Of a stretch of 64,000 bases of DNA, positions 50,713 through 60,201 are shown in pieces; positions within the stretch are counted from its first letter, which is position 1; every line of letters starts with the position of its first letter. The notes beneath the pieces were generated by a model, which saw only the letters and a program-made list of their open reading frames with translations, made no database searches and was not told the DNA's origin. The DNA comes from an uncultured Saprospiraceae bacterium. Its GTDB lineage: Bacteria; Bacteroidota; Bacteroidia; Chitinophagales; Saprospiraceae. A program made the position numbers and the translations under genes. Location of the stretch: positions 1 to 64,000 of the forward strand of contig CALLMH010000003.1 of NCBI GenBank assembly GCA_938007965.1, written 5' to 3'.

Positions 50713-53310
50713 TTATTCGATAAGTAATGTGACATCTCCTGATATATACTCGATAGTGGCGTCAACTAATTCTATTTTGGCAAACCAAATGTATACGCCA
50801 CTTTTAGCGGGCCTATCATTAATATAACCGTCCCAATAGCCAATAGAGCTATCGAGTGTATTATTCAAACTGCTGAAGGCTACCCCTCCCCATCTATCGT
50901 ATATATCAAGACTATGAATATATCGAGTTGTACATCCTGCAGTAACTTCAAATATATCATTTTGATTTTGTGAAGATCTCAAAAATACATTAGGCGCAAA
51001 AATTAAATTTCTTTTATCTAAGAAAATATTTACAGATGCACTATCCGAGCATTGATAATCATTCTCTACTTTCAGCATATAATTGGACTGGACGAGAGGT
51101 TGGATCTGTGGATTAAGGCACTCTGAGCAGTCGAGACCCTCCTGCGGAATCCATTGATAGCTGACATCAGTATCGCCCGTGATTTCTGGGGTCAATATTA
51201 TAGGATCACAAAAATCAGAACTTATCTCCCTAGGCAATTCTAAAGTGGGGGTAGGCAATATATCGACTTCAAGACGCGCAGTATCTCTGCATGCACCATT
51301 ATCTGCAATCAATTCAATTATTCCAGAATCATTTGGCGTTACATCTAAGATTAGCAATATCGAATCTACAGTAATTAATCTATCATCTTTATTCCAATTG
51401 TATTCTACCTCTTGCCTTGTTCCCATGGCTTTTAGTCTTAGTGTATCTCTTTCGCAGACTTCTGAGGTGCCATCTATTGAGATATTAACCTCAGGCTTTA
51501 TGTCTACCTCTTCGAATATCTCTTGCATACAAAAACCATAGATAGCACTCGCCCTGTAAGTGCCTGATCTATTAGGATCTGTTTCCTCTATAATCGAATT
51601 GGAAACATCTGAACCGAAACTCCCAGGCCCAGTCCATCGGATGGTACCTGCTGGAGACACCATGCCATTCAGCTGTAGCGAAGAGCCTTCGCACACTGGA
51701 CTATTGGTACTTGTTTCTAATATCAATAACTCATTGGGAGGCTCTATGATGAGGGTTGTATCCCTTAATTTCAAACTACAGTTGTCACTCAATGATCTAA
51801 AATTAAAAACCTCATAATCACCTCGTATTAGAGAATCTATCATAAAAGAATTATTATCGTCAATGACCACAGAGTATACATTTTCTTCCCAGCCTATCTT
51901 ATTCCTTAACCCTACCTCAAAAGATTGCCCAGGAAAGAATTGTTCGGATGAAAAAATGATCTTACCATCATTTCCATTTATACAATCAGTAGGACTTATT
52001 ATTTGCCAGCTGACATCCTCTAAGTCTTGTTCGACTACAAAATATCTTGAAGGATCATTATCTACGCCTACCGTCGCGGGATCGTTAGATACCATCCGGC
52101 CATTATATCGATCTGGAAGGTTTTCTAGAAATGCTTGATTATAAACAGGTCCAGTTACGGCATCTATGGAAAGTACTGTCACCTCTATTTCTACAGTGGT
52201 TTTCTCAGGTATCAATAGCTCTGTAATCTCAAGTATATTACTTCCGAGTCCTATCCCTACTCCGTTAGTAATATTACCTTCAAAATCACCAACTACTTGC
52301 TTTATAACGATCCCATCTGGAAATGTATCTCGGAGAATCACGTCTTCTACAGGGACGAATGTATTGTTGTCTATCCTAAGTTTAAAAGTCTTTTCGTCAT
52401 TATTACAAAATATACCGACTGACGGCACACTATTGCTAAATATAAATGAAAATGGACAAGAACAACCGTCACTGTAAATTGCCGCGGGACTGTAGGATAA
52501 TACTTGGCCGATATCTCCATTAAATGCATTTACCGAAAATAATCTATTCTGTCTCGGATTAAATCCTTCTTCAGATGTTCCATAACCATGGAGACCTGAC
52601 TGTGGAGAAAATACGAATGCTCCTATATGAGATATAATATTATCGTTAATTTTTTGTCTTGGCGTAACCATACCTTTATTTGGCGCATTGAGATCAACTA
52701 TTATCTCTAGCATACTGCCTCTTGTGGAAGCTGGACCGAGCTCTGGATTTTCCACTATTCCTTGATACGAATATGCCAGTGAGGGTCTATTGGGATCTAC
52801 GGCAAAATCAAAAAGTATGTTTGTAAAATCACCACTAATCCCTGACGCTGGATCCCAATATAAATCTATCTCATCGATCAGCTGAAAAGCATCTGTAACT
52901 TCATAAACTAGAATGTGATGAGATTCATAATCATATACTAGATAAAGTCCATCTGGAGTGCAGTCTCCAGCAAAAGAGCTTAGCGGATCTACCGACTCTA
53001 GAGTGCCTATGACCTCGTAGGTATTATTCCTTTTTAAACGGACTATATTATTGGTATTTTTCTCAATTCCGTATATATAATTATCCTTCGAATTGAACCC
53101 CAATGCATCGAAACTTCCGCCTGTATACCTAGACACTGGACTGAAGAATGGTGGATTAAACGGTATAGGAACAGGACGAAATATAGTCGTAGTAGTACTA
53201 TCATTTAAGGCTATAAGCAACTGACCATCACAAGAAAAAGTCTGACTACTAGATGTCGAAACAACACCAAATACAAGGCAAAAGAATATGATCGCATCTA
53301 AAATTTTCAT
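50713..53310 (-). CDS. Large T9SS type B (gliding motility-associated C-terminal domain) surface protein
   Basis: An 865-residue exported protein. A signal peptide ends near residue 23. The N-terminal ~300 residues look like a repeated-strand propeller-like domain, then a DUF11-type beta domain, Ig/PKD-like modules rich in Cys pairs (PVCEGSSLQLNG, GTSEVCERDTLRLKA), and a C-terminal type B sorting domain (YDRWGG, YWDGYINDRPAKSGVYIWF). It is likely a surface adhesin or filament component. No enzymatic motif is seen. The esterase gene follows on the same strand. Confidence 0.85.
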   Translation of the reverse strand: MKILDAIIFFCLVFGVVSTSSSQTFSCDGQLLIALNDSTTTTIFRPVPIPFNPPFFSPVSRYTGGSFDALGFNSKDNYIYGIEKNTNNIVRLKRNNTYEVIGTLESVDPLSSFAGDCTPDGLYLVYDYESHHILVYEVTDAFQLIDEIDLYWDPASGISGDFTNILFDFAVDPNRPSLAYSYQGIVENPELGPASTRGSMLEIIVDLNAPNKGMVTPRQKINDNIISHIGAFVFSPQSGLHGYGTSEEGFNPRQNRLFSVNAFNGDIGQVLSYSPAAIYSDGCSCPFSFIFSNSVPSVGIFCNNDEKTFKLRIDNNTFVPVEDVILRDTFPDGIVIKQVVGDFEGNITNGVGIGLGSNILEITELLIPEKTTVEIEVTVLSIDAVTGPVYNQAFLENLPDRYNGRMVSNDPATVGVDNDPSRYFVVEQDLEDVSWQIISPTDCINGNDGKIIFSSEQFFPGQSFEVGLRNKIGWEENVYSVVIDDNNSFMIDSLIRGDYEVFNFRSLSDNCSLKLRDTTLIIEPPNELLILETSTNSPVCEGSSLQLNGMVSPAGTIRWTGPGSFGSDVSNSIIEETDPNRSGTYRASAIYGFCMQEIFEEVDIKPEVNISIDGTSEVCERDTLRLKAMGTRQEVEYNWNKDDRLITVDSILLILDVTPNDSGIIELIADNGACRDTARLEVDILPTPTLELPREISSDFCDPIILTPEITGDTDVSYQWIPQEGLDCSECLNPQIQPLVQSNYMLKVENDYQCSDSASVNIFLDKRNLIFAPNVFLRSSQNQNDIFEVTAGCTTRYIHSLDIYDRWGGVAFSSLNNTLDSSIGYWDGYINDRPAKSGVYIWFAKIELVDATIEYISGDVTLLIE

Positions 53311-53580
53311 AGAAATCTAAAAATACGAAATTATCTAAAATCACTTGAAGACTATCTTTCTATTAATGGGATCAAACTCTCCGTCGTGACATCTAGCAGA
53401 TTATGAAACGATGCCTTGTATTCTGCATATGATTATTTCTGCAAAGACGCTAGTTTTTGTTATTTCATTTTTTGATGAATAGGGTCGCCCATCACATCAA
53501 TTTTCCACTCGTCTAGCTCACGATCAAATACTGGCGAAATACTTAATCTGCCTTTTACTACGCCGCTAGCCTGATGTGCG

Positions 53581-55506
53581 CTACCCCAACTTCTCTACTT
53601 GCAACTCCCATTCTTCCATCTTAGCTTCTAGTTCCGACTGCATTTTTTGATATGCATTATTCTGTTCATTGAATGATGGATCTTTGTAAAATGCAGGATC
53701 AGCCATTTTTTCTTCTATGATTTTACTTTCTTTTTCTAGCTTCTCCATATCTCTTTCTAGATACTGAATTTTCCTTTTGATAGACTTTTCTTCCTCTCTC
53801 GACAGTTTAGGCTTCGTTTCTATTATTTTATTTGCAATTGGTTTTTTTTCTTCTTTTTTAATGGCAGATTTTTGCATTTCTACCTGACGCATATCGTCCA
53901 ATTTTCTCTTCTTTAGGTAGTATTCGATATCACCGAGATACTCATGTAATTTCTTATCTTTAAACTCTATCACCTTATCCGTAAGTCCCTCTAAGAAATC
54001 CCTGTCGTGAGATACTACGATCAATGTGCCTTTGTATTCTTTCAGCGCATTCTTTAGTATCTCCTTACTCTGTATGTCTAAGTGATTGGTAGGCTCATCG
54101 AGTAGTAGCACATTGCACGGATGCATAACTAGACTTGCCATAGCTAATCGTGCTCTTTCTCCCCCAGATAGTACAGATACTTTCTTATCTACATCTTCTC
54201 CGCTAAACATGAAACTTCCTAATATTGTCCTCGCCCTAGAACGCAATTCTTTGGGAGCTTTATCTTCCATTACTTGTAGGACAGTCTTCTTACTGTCTAT
54301 TAGTTCTGATTGATTTTGCGCATAATATGATATTTGTAGATTGTGACCTGGTACGACTTCGCCAGATGATGGATTTATATTGCCCATCAATATCTTAGCT
54401 AATGTGGTCTTACCCTGTCCATTCTGTCCGACGAATGCCACTCGGTCTCCTCTTTCGATCTGTATGGATACATTTTCCAATACATTCTTCGGTCCATAAG
54501 ATTTGGAGATATTACGCCCGACCATTATTTCTCTTCCCCCGCGAGGCACCTCAGCAAAACGGATCGCCATATTATCCGTAGCCTCGTCTACGATCTCGAT
54601 TCGCTCGACCTTATCGAGTTGTTTCTTCATTGACTGAGCCATTTTCGTTTTGGTCGCTTTCGCCATAAAACGGTTGATGGTCTTTTCTTTTTGTGCAAGT
54701 ACCTTTTGCTGGTTTTCGTAAGCATTGATCTGTATCTCCCGCATGGCAGCTTTCTCTACGATATATTTTTTGTAGGTGCCTTTGAATTCATTCATCCTTC
54801 CCAACTCTATCTCTAAGATTCGGTTGGTGACATTGTTCAAGAATGTAGTATCGTGTGATATGAGGATGACAATCCCAGAATAATTAATCAAGTAATTCTC
54901 TAACCAGATGATCGATTCTATATCGAGGTGATTGGTAGGCTCATCCAGAAGTAAGAGATCAGGTTGTCTGAGAAGTAGTTTTGTCAACTCGATTCTCATT
55001 TTCCATCCGCCGCTTAATTCATTGACCTTCTTATGAAACTCGAAATCTTGAAAGCCGAGACCTTTCAATACCTTTACAGCATTAGCTTCGAGCGTCGTAA
55101 GATCAAAATGCTCCATTTGAGCTGAGATATCTGAGATTCTCTCGATTAATTGACCATACTCTTTACTTTCGTAGTCTTCCCGCTGAGCGATCTCATCATT
55201 GATCTTATCGAGTTCTGCATTCAGCTCATTTGCTTCTTCGAAGCAACTCATCGTCTCTTCTATCACAGTCAACGATTCGTCAAGCTCAAACTCTTGTTTC
55301 AGATAACCAATGGTCGTATGTGAAGGCAATTCTATCTTGCCTGTATCAGGTCTTATGATATCAGCTATGATTTTGAGCATAGTGGATTTCCCTGCACCAT
55401 TTCTGCCTATGAGTCCGATTCGCTCTTTCTTTCCAATCATAAAGCTGATGTTATCCATCAGTATTCTATCTGCAAATTGCAGCGATATATCTCTTACGTA
55501 ATACAT
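53581..55506 (-). CDS. ABC-F family ATPase (translation factor type)
   Basis: A 641-residue soluble protein with two ATPase halves and no membrane domain. First half: GRNGAGKST, LSGGWKMRIELTKLL, LLLDEPTNHLD; second half: GQNGQGKTT, LSGGERARLAMA and another LLLDEPTNHLD. The linker between them is about 80 residues and Lys/Arg-rich, and a C-terminal coiled coil ends the protein, as in Uup/YfmR-type proteins that act at the ribosomal E-site. It is the last gene of a CPBP-M1-MazG-ABC-F run. Confidence 0.95.
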   Translation of the reverse strand: MYYVRDISLQFADRILMDNISFMIGKKERIGLIGRNGAGKSTMLKIIADIIRPDTGKIELPSHTTIGYLKQEFELDESLTVIEETMSCFEEANELNAELDKINDEIAQREDYESKEYGQLIERISDISAQMEHFDLTTLEANAVKVLKGLGFQDFEFHKKVNELSGGWKMRIELTKLLLRQPDLLLLDEPTNHLDIESIIWLENYLINYSGIVILISHDTTFLNNVTNRILEIELGRMNEFKGTYKKYIVEKAAMREIQINAYENQQKVLAQKEKTINRFMAKATKTKMAQSMKKQLDKVERIEIVDEATDNMAIRFAEVPRGGREIMVGRNISKSYGPKNVLENVSIQIERGDRVAFVGQNGQGKTTLAKILMGNINPSSGEVVPGHNLQISYYAQNQSELIDSKKTVLQVMEDKAPKELRSRARTILGSFMFSGEDVDKKVSVLSGGERARLAMASLVMHPCNVLLLDEPTNHLDIQSKEILKNALKEYKGTLIVVSHDRDFLEGLTDKVIEFKDKKLHEYLGDIEYYLKKRKLDDMRQVEMQKSAIKKEEKKPIANKIIETKPKLSREEEKSIKRKIQYLERDMEKLEKESKIIEEKMADPAFYKDPSFNEQNNAYQKMQSELEAKMEEWELQVEKLG

Positions 55507-55552
55507 GTGATCTTTTCGTTGTCTTGTATATATATAGTCGTCATCATGAGGA

Positions 55553-56029
55553 CTACAAACCCATTAATCCCTTAATATCAGCGGGTGAATATTTCACGGA
55601 TTTAAGTACTTTTTTATCCTCGGATCTATAAACAAGAAACTCGCCATCTTTCTCTTTGATGAAAGATTCAGTTCCTTTGGTTTCTAAGTAATGCTTTTGC
55701 GTATCTACTGCCTCTTCCATTGTTTTACAAGTCTTGCTCATATTAGATCGTTGCACCTCATCGAACAATGTCTTGAAGGAATCTCCAAGTCCAAATTCTA
55801 AGATTGCACCGCTCAATACATACTGAATGTCACACAGCGCATCGGCCACTTCCACGAGATCATTCGTGGCGATGGCTTCTTTCAGTTCATTCAACTCCTC
55901 TTGAAGCAGGGATATTCTTAATTCACATCTTTTTTTATCAGGTATGACGGCTTTATCCAATATTGGAAGGCTGAAAGTCTCATGGAATTTTGCGACATCA
56001 TTAAGAGCATTTGGCTCACTATATTTCAT
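55553..56029 (-). CDS. MazG-like nucleoside triphosphate pyrophosphohydrolase
   Basis: A 158-residue all-helical protein with the metal-binding pattern of the MazG/HisE superfamily: EELNELKEAI, then about ten residues and EVADALCDIQY, the EExxE...ExxD arrangement. An insert and a C-terminal ~60-residue extension (KDGEFLVYRSEDKKVLK) make it longer than minimal MazG domains. It likely hydrolyses non-canonical NTPs or dNTPs. It lies between M1 peptidase (25 bases upstream) and ABC-F (46 bases downstream). Confidence 0.85.
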   Translation of the reverse strand: MKYSEPNALNDVAKFHETFSLPILDKAVIPDKKRCELRISLLQEELNELKEAIATNDLVEVADALCDIQYVLSGAILEFGLGDSFKTLFDEVQRSNMSKTCKTMEEAVDTQKHYLETKGTESFIKEKDGEFLVYRSEDKKVLKSVKYSPADIKGLMGL

Positions 56030-56054
56030 TCTATTTATTTTCTTTTTTGTGAAA

Positions 56055-57911
56055 TTATTTTTCGTCCGTTGTCATTCTAGGCCACACATTATTAGATCTA
56101 TTCAAATCTAAAAAATTAACGGTTGGATTGATTTCTATCTTTTCTATTTTATCCACTGGACAATTAAGTTCAAGGTTATAAGTAGGATTTGTCCATGGCC
56201 AGTCCTCCATTATTGACACATTGTCTTCCTTCGACCAGTCATCACGCTTTTCTCCTCTCATAATGACCAATGGGATGTAATACGTTTCGGTTTTCCCTTT
56301 TGTAGTGGTTACGACAACTTCTATTGGCATGGGCATTTCACCGTATTGGTGTAGTACTAGCGTATTATCATAAGCTGTATCGATCGCATAATCAGGATAT
56401 TTCGTGGTATTGACCATATATTCATTATACCAGTCAAGCTCGAGACCTGACTCTTTTTCCATGACTCTTATGAAATCATTAGGATTAGGATGTTTGAACT
56501 TCCACTCGTCGAAATATCGTAACATACCACTTGCGAATGCTTTCTTCCCTACGATATACTGAAGCTGCTCTAGGAATATAGATCCCTTCGTGTAAGACCC
56601 TATACTGTAGGCTCTATTGGTTGTGTAATGATCAGCATGGGTACTCACAGGTTCATCCAAATCTGTGCCAGCGTGATTGGACTCGTAACCTCTGATAGAA
56701 CCTTCCATCGGATTAGAAGATACTTCTCCATTGACTAGCCCTTTTTCTTTTAGTAAATTCATCGTCTCTGCAGAACCAAAAGAAGTGAATCCTTCATCCA
56801 TCCATGGATAGAGTGCTTCATTAGTGGCAAGTATCATCTGAAACCATGAGTGCATCCATTCGTGTACGGATACACCTACGAGGCTTCCAAATGATCGCTC
56901 ACCTGTAATTAGAGTAGCCATTGGATACTCCATTCCTCCATCTCCGCCTTGGATAAATGAGTAGACAGGGTACGGATACTTTCCAAACCTTCCATTGATA
57001 TATTTCAAAGCCTCGTCCATCGTTTTAGGAAGATTTTTCCAATTCTCTGTGGTCCTTTCATTAGGTTGGTATAGGAAGTGCATCACAGTTCCATCATATG
57101 CTTCATGGACGATGTGCTCATAGTCTGGATCAGCGGCCCATACGAAGTCATGTATATTTTCTCCTACAAAATGCCAAACCAATCGCTCTCCTTTATCAGT
57201 TCCTTCTTTATCACTGTATCCTTTTCCGATCTGCATTGCATTTTGCAGCACTCCTGTTGCTCCGATGGTATATTTTCTATCCATTTCGATCTTTACATCA
57301 AAGTCACCCCATATGCCATGGAACTCTCTACCTACATAAGGGTTCGAATGCCAGCCTTGGTAATCATATTCACATAGTTTTGGGTACCATTGAGACATAG
57401 AATAATCGATACCTTCTTCATTGTCTCTACCTGATCTTCTAACTTGTAGCGGCACTTGACCTTCAAATTTCATCTCAAGATTTACCGTTTCACCTGGCTT
57501 GATCTTACGTCCAGCAAGATCTACCTCTAGAATAGTACCTACGACTTTGTATTTTACTTTCTTACCGTCTACTTTGAGACTCTTCACCTTTTGGTATCCG
57601 ATTTCTTCTTCACTCAGCTTTGATATTCGGTCTCCTACTCTCCTATCTGGATCAGCGATATTTCTAGATCTGACATCCATCATACTTCCTGGCTGGAATG
57701 CATTAAAGTATAAGTGATAAAATGCTCTGTCCAAAATGTCAGGCGAATTATTCGTATACTTAATTACTTGTTCGCCTTCGAACTGATGATTTTCAGAATC
57801 AAAATCTATGGACATCGTGTAATCTGCCTCTTGCTGCCAATAGCCCTTCTGAGCGAATGAGCTTATCGCAAATACTCCAAGAATAAGAGTTGAAATGATA
57901 TTTTTAATCAT
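56055..57911 (-). CDS. Secreted M1 family zinc aminopeptidase
   Basis: A 618-residue exported peptidase. A signal peptide ends near residue 20 (SSFAQ), followed by the M1 saddle domain (residues 22-230). The exopeptidase GGMEYP motif is at 325-330, and the zinc site HEWMH at 350-354 with Glu373 in DEGFTS. The C-terminal part is shorter than in full aminopeptidase N, as in the LTA4H-like/bacterial secreted group. It trims peptides in the periplasm or outside. It sits in a four-gene run, 32 bases after the CPBP gene. Confidence 0.92.
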   Translation of the reverse strand: MIKNIISTLILGVFAISSFAQKGYWQQEADYTMSIDFDSENHQFEGEQVIKYTNNSPDILDRAFYHLYFNAFQPGSMMDVRSRNIADPDRRVGDRISKLSEEEIGYQKVKSLKVDGKKVKYKVVGTILEVDLAGRKIKPGETVNLEMKFEGQVPLQVRRSGRDNEEGIDYSMSQWYPKLCEYDYQGWHSNPYVGREFHGIWGDFDVKIEMDRKYTIGATGVLQNAMQIGKGYSDKEGTDKGERLVWHFVGENIHDFVWAADPDYEHIVHEAYDGTVMHFLYQPNERTTENWKNLPKTMDEALKYINGRFGKYPYPVYSFIQGGDGGMEYPMATLITGERSFGSLVGVSVHEWMHSWFQMILATNEALYPWMDEGFTSFGSAETMNLLKEKGLVNGEVSSNPMEGSIRGYESNHAGTDLDEPVSTHADHYTTNRAYSIGSYTKGSIFLEQLQYIVGKKAFASGMLRYFDEWKFKHPNPNDFIRVMEKESGLELDWYNEYMVNTTKYPDYAIDTAYDNTLVLHQYGEMPMPIEVVVTTTKGKTETYYIPLVIMRGEKRDDWSKEDNVSIMEDWPWTNPTYNLELNCPVDKIEKIEINPTVNFLDLNRSNNVWPRMTTDEK

Positions 57912-57943
57912 ATTGGTAGTTTTATATTATTCCTAATAAAATA

Positions 57944-58924
57944 TTAATTTAATGTGTCAAATCTGTTATCTGTATACCTATTTTCTGACTTTTCTTTTCC
58001 TATTGGTTCGAATAGCATTTTGAATCCTCCCCATTTATACTTCTTGTTACAGATAAGCATAAAAGCCAATGATCCCAACAAGAATGTGGTAATCATGATA
58101 TATGGATTCACTATGGAGCACTTTATCATACTATCTGTTTGAAGTACACTTCCATCAAAAGAAAAGAAAGCTGCACCAAATATATTGGTCGCGGCATGTA
58201 CACCCAATGCTAATTCTAAACTATCATCCAGGACCGTAATAAGCCCTAAGAATAATCCGGCGCCAATATAATAAATCTGCATCGTCCAGAATCCAAACCG
58301 CTCAACCTCTGGATTAGCTCCATGGATAAGTCCAAAGATCACACTCGTTATCACCCAGGGAACCCACTTATTATTCGTTATTAAGGAGATACCAGGCATC
58401 ATGTAGCCTCTTATGACGAGTTCCTCCAGACTGGTTTGTATCGGTAACAACACAATACAAATAATCAGTAAAATGATCCATTTAATCGGTTTGAAATTCC
58501 AATAGTAAATTTCTGGGTGGATAAATGCTACAATTCCCTCCAAAATCAATCCTAATATAAACCATAGCCCAAAACCAAAAAATATCTTCTTGTAATCGAT
58601 ACTGAAGTTAGGTGTGATTAGCCTTTGGAAGGGTAACTTATGCAAGTATTTGATGGCTAACATAAAAGCCAACATCGCAAAAATAAAAATTGTAATCATC
58701 AAAACAAGACCTACGTTACTCGATAATTTTATAATGGAAAAATCCATCGTCTCCAAAAAGCGGTTCACGTCTTCAGTATTGATATCATTATGTCTTTTCA
58801 CTTGTAGCGTTTGTACTATTACCAACGGAATCTGACCAATCATATAACCTAGCATTACGATTGCCAATGTAGCAAGGTAAAGTAAAAAGTTATTTTTTCC
58901 ACTGGTTGCTTTCTGAAAAAACAT
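57944..58924 (-). CDS. CPBP family intramembrane glutamic endopeptidase
   Basis: A 326-residue protein with about eight membrane helices. The catalytic motif 1 is SLEELVIRGYMM (Glu-Glu and Arg) and motif 2 is SVIFGLIHGANPE (His), as in Rce1-like CAAX/bacteriocin-processing proteases. The substrate is unknown. A TTG at 58948 is in frame, but the ATG at 58924, just before FFQKATSGKNN, is a more natural start. It is the first gene of the CPBP-M1-MazG-ABC-F run on the minus strand. Confidence 0.87.
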   Translation of the reverse strand: MFFQKATSGKNNFLLYLATLAIVMLGYMIGQIPLVIVQTLQVKRHNDINTEDVNRFLETMDFSIIKLSSNVGLVLMITIFIFAMLAFMLAIKYLHKLPFQRLITPNFSIDYKKIFFGFGLWFILGLILEGIVAFIHPEIYYWNFKPIKWIILLIICIVLLPIQTSLEELVIRGYMMPGISLITNNKWVPWVITSVIFGLIHGANPEVERFGFWTMQIYYIGAGLFLGLITVLDDSLELALGVHAATNIFGAAFFSFDGSVLQTDSMIKCSIVNPYIMITTFLLGSLAFMLICNKKYKWGGFKMLFEPIGKEKSENRYTDNRFDTLN

Positions 58925-59015
58925 ATTTATAATTTTATCTGTGCACAAAAATACTATTACATAGCAAACAACGTCACTTATATATATAATAATCCTAATC
59001 TAACAACAGAATTCT

Positions 59016-59023
59016 TACTTTTG
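59016..59023 (+). promoter_or_regulatory. -7 element of galE
   Basis: TACTTTTG matches the TAnnTTTG consensus about 50 bases before the galE start. No TTTG is found at the expected -33 spacing, so only half the promoter is supported. Confidence 0.35.
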
Positions 59024-59072
59024 AGCGAAATATCGAACGAATCAATAAGACTGTAAAATCAAAACCTACAAT

Positions 59073-60089
59073 ATGAACATACTACTTACTGGTGGTACAG
59101 GATATATCGGATCACATACAGCTATTGAACTTATCAAAGCAGGATATAAAATTCATATTGTTGATAATCTTTCTAACAGTAATATCGATATGTTGGATAG
59201 AATAGAAAAAATATCAGGTACTAGACCAGAATTTACGAACCTAGATTTGACAAATCAGAAAGATGTAAAGCACTTCTTTGAGCGATATAATGATTTTGAA
59301 GGGGTCATCCATTTTGCAGCTCTGAAGAGTGTGGGAGAAAGTGTAAAAATGCCGCTCAAGTACTACAAAAATAATGTGGTCGGGCTATATAATTTGCTCA
59401 CCGCTATTAAAAATCATAAAATCAACAACTTAGTATTTTCGTCTTCTGCGACTGTATATGGTACTCCAGAAATACTCCCTGTGACTGAGGAATCACCTAT
59501 CGGATACACTCCATCTCCATATGGTGCTACCAAACAGATGTGCGAAAGAATTATAGAGGACTTTACGAGCTCTCTTGCTACATTCGAAGCCATATCTCTA
59601 CGATATTTCAATCCTATAGGTGCTCACGATAGTGGTCTGATTGGCGAACTACCAACTGGAACTCCAAATAACTTAATGCCATTTATAACTCAAACCGCTT
59701 CTGGAATCCGAGAAAAACTTTCTGTATTTGGTTCTGATTACAATACCTCTGATGGAACGGCAATACGAGATTATATCCATGTATCTGATGTAGCTATTGC
59801 ACATGTACATGCTATAAGATTTATTATTTCCAATAATGAAAATATCCACCACAAAGTGAATATCGGTACAGGAATAGGTTCTAGTGTACTAGAGATAATT
59901 CGGTCATTCGAAAAGACGACGGGCATCAAAATCAATTATCACCTTACAGATAGAAGAGCGGGAGATGTCGAAGCCGTATATGCCGATGTATCCTATGCGA
60001 AAGAACTACTCGGCTGGAAGTCAATATACAATATTGATCAAATGACAAAATCAGCTTGGATATGGGAGAAGGCTCTTCGCAATCTATAA
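59073..60089 (+). CDS. galE: UDP-glucose 4-epimerase
   Basis: Interconverts UDP-glucose and UDP-galactose using tightly bound NAD. The 338-residue extended SDR has the Rossmann motif GGTGYIGSH, catalytic Ser (SSSATVYG, residues 123-130) and Tyr150/Lys154 in SPYGATK, together with RYFNPIGAH and RDYIHVSDVA, all GalE features. The length is normal. It is transcribed alone and would supply galactose for surface glycans or galactose catabolism. Confidence 0.96.
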   Translation: MNILLTGGTGYIGSHTAIELIKAGYKIHIVDNLSNSNIDMLDRIEKISGTRPEFTNLDLTNQKDVKHFFERYNDFEGVIHFAALKSVGESVKMPLKYYKNNVVGLYNLLTAIKNHKINNLVFSSSATVYGTPEILPVTEESPIGYTPSPYGATKQMCERIIEDFTSSLATFEAISLRYFNPIGAHDSGLIGELPTGTPNNLMPFITQTASGIREKLSVFGSDYNTSDGTAIRDYIHVSDVAIAHVHAIRFIISNNENIHHKVNIGTGIGSSVLEIIRSFEKTTGIKINYHLTDRRAGDVEAVYADVSYAKELLGWKSIYNIDQMTKSAWIWEKALRNL

Positions 60090-60201
60090 CATAGAGCACT
60101 ATATGAATTATGAATTTGGTAATCCTCTCAGAAGTAAGGCTATCATACTCAAGCGGGTAAAAGGATATTCTGTATTTTGGAATATCCTTAAATAATTCAT
60201 A

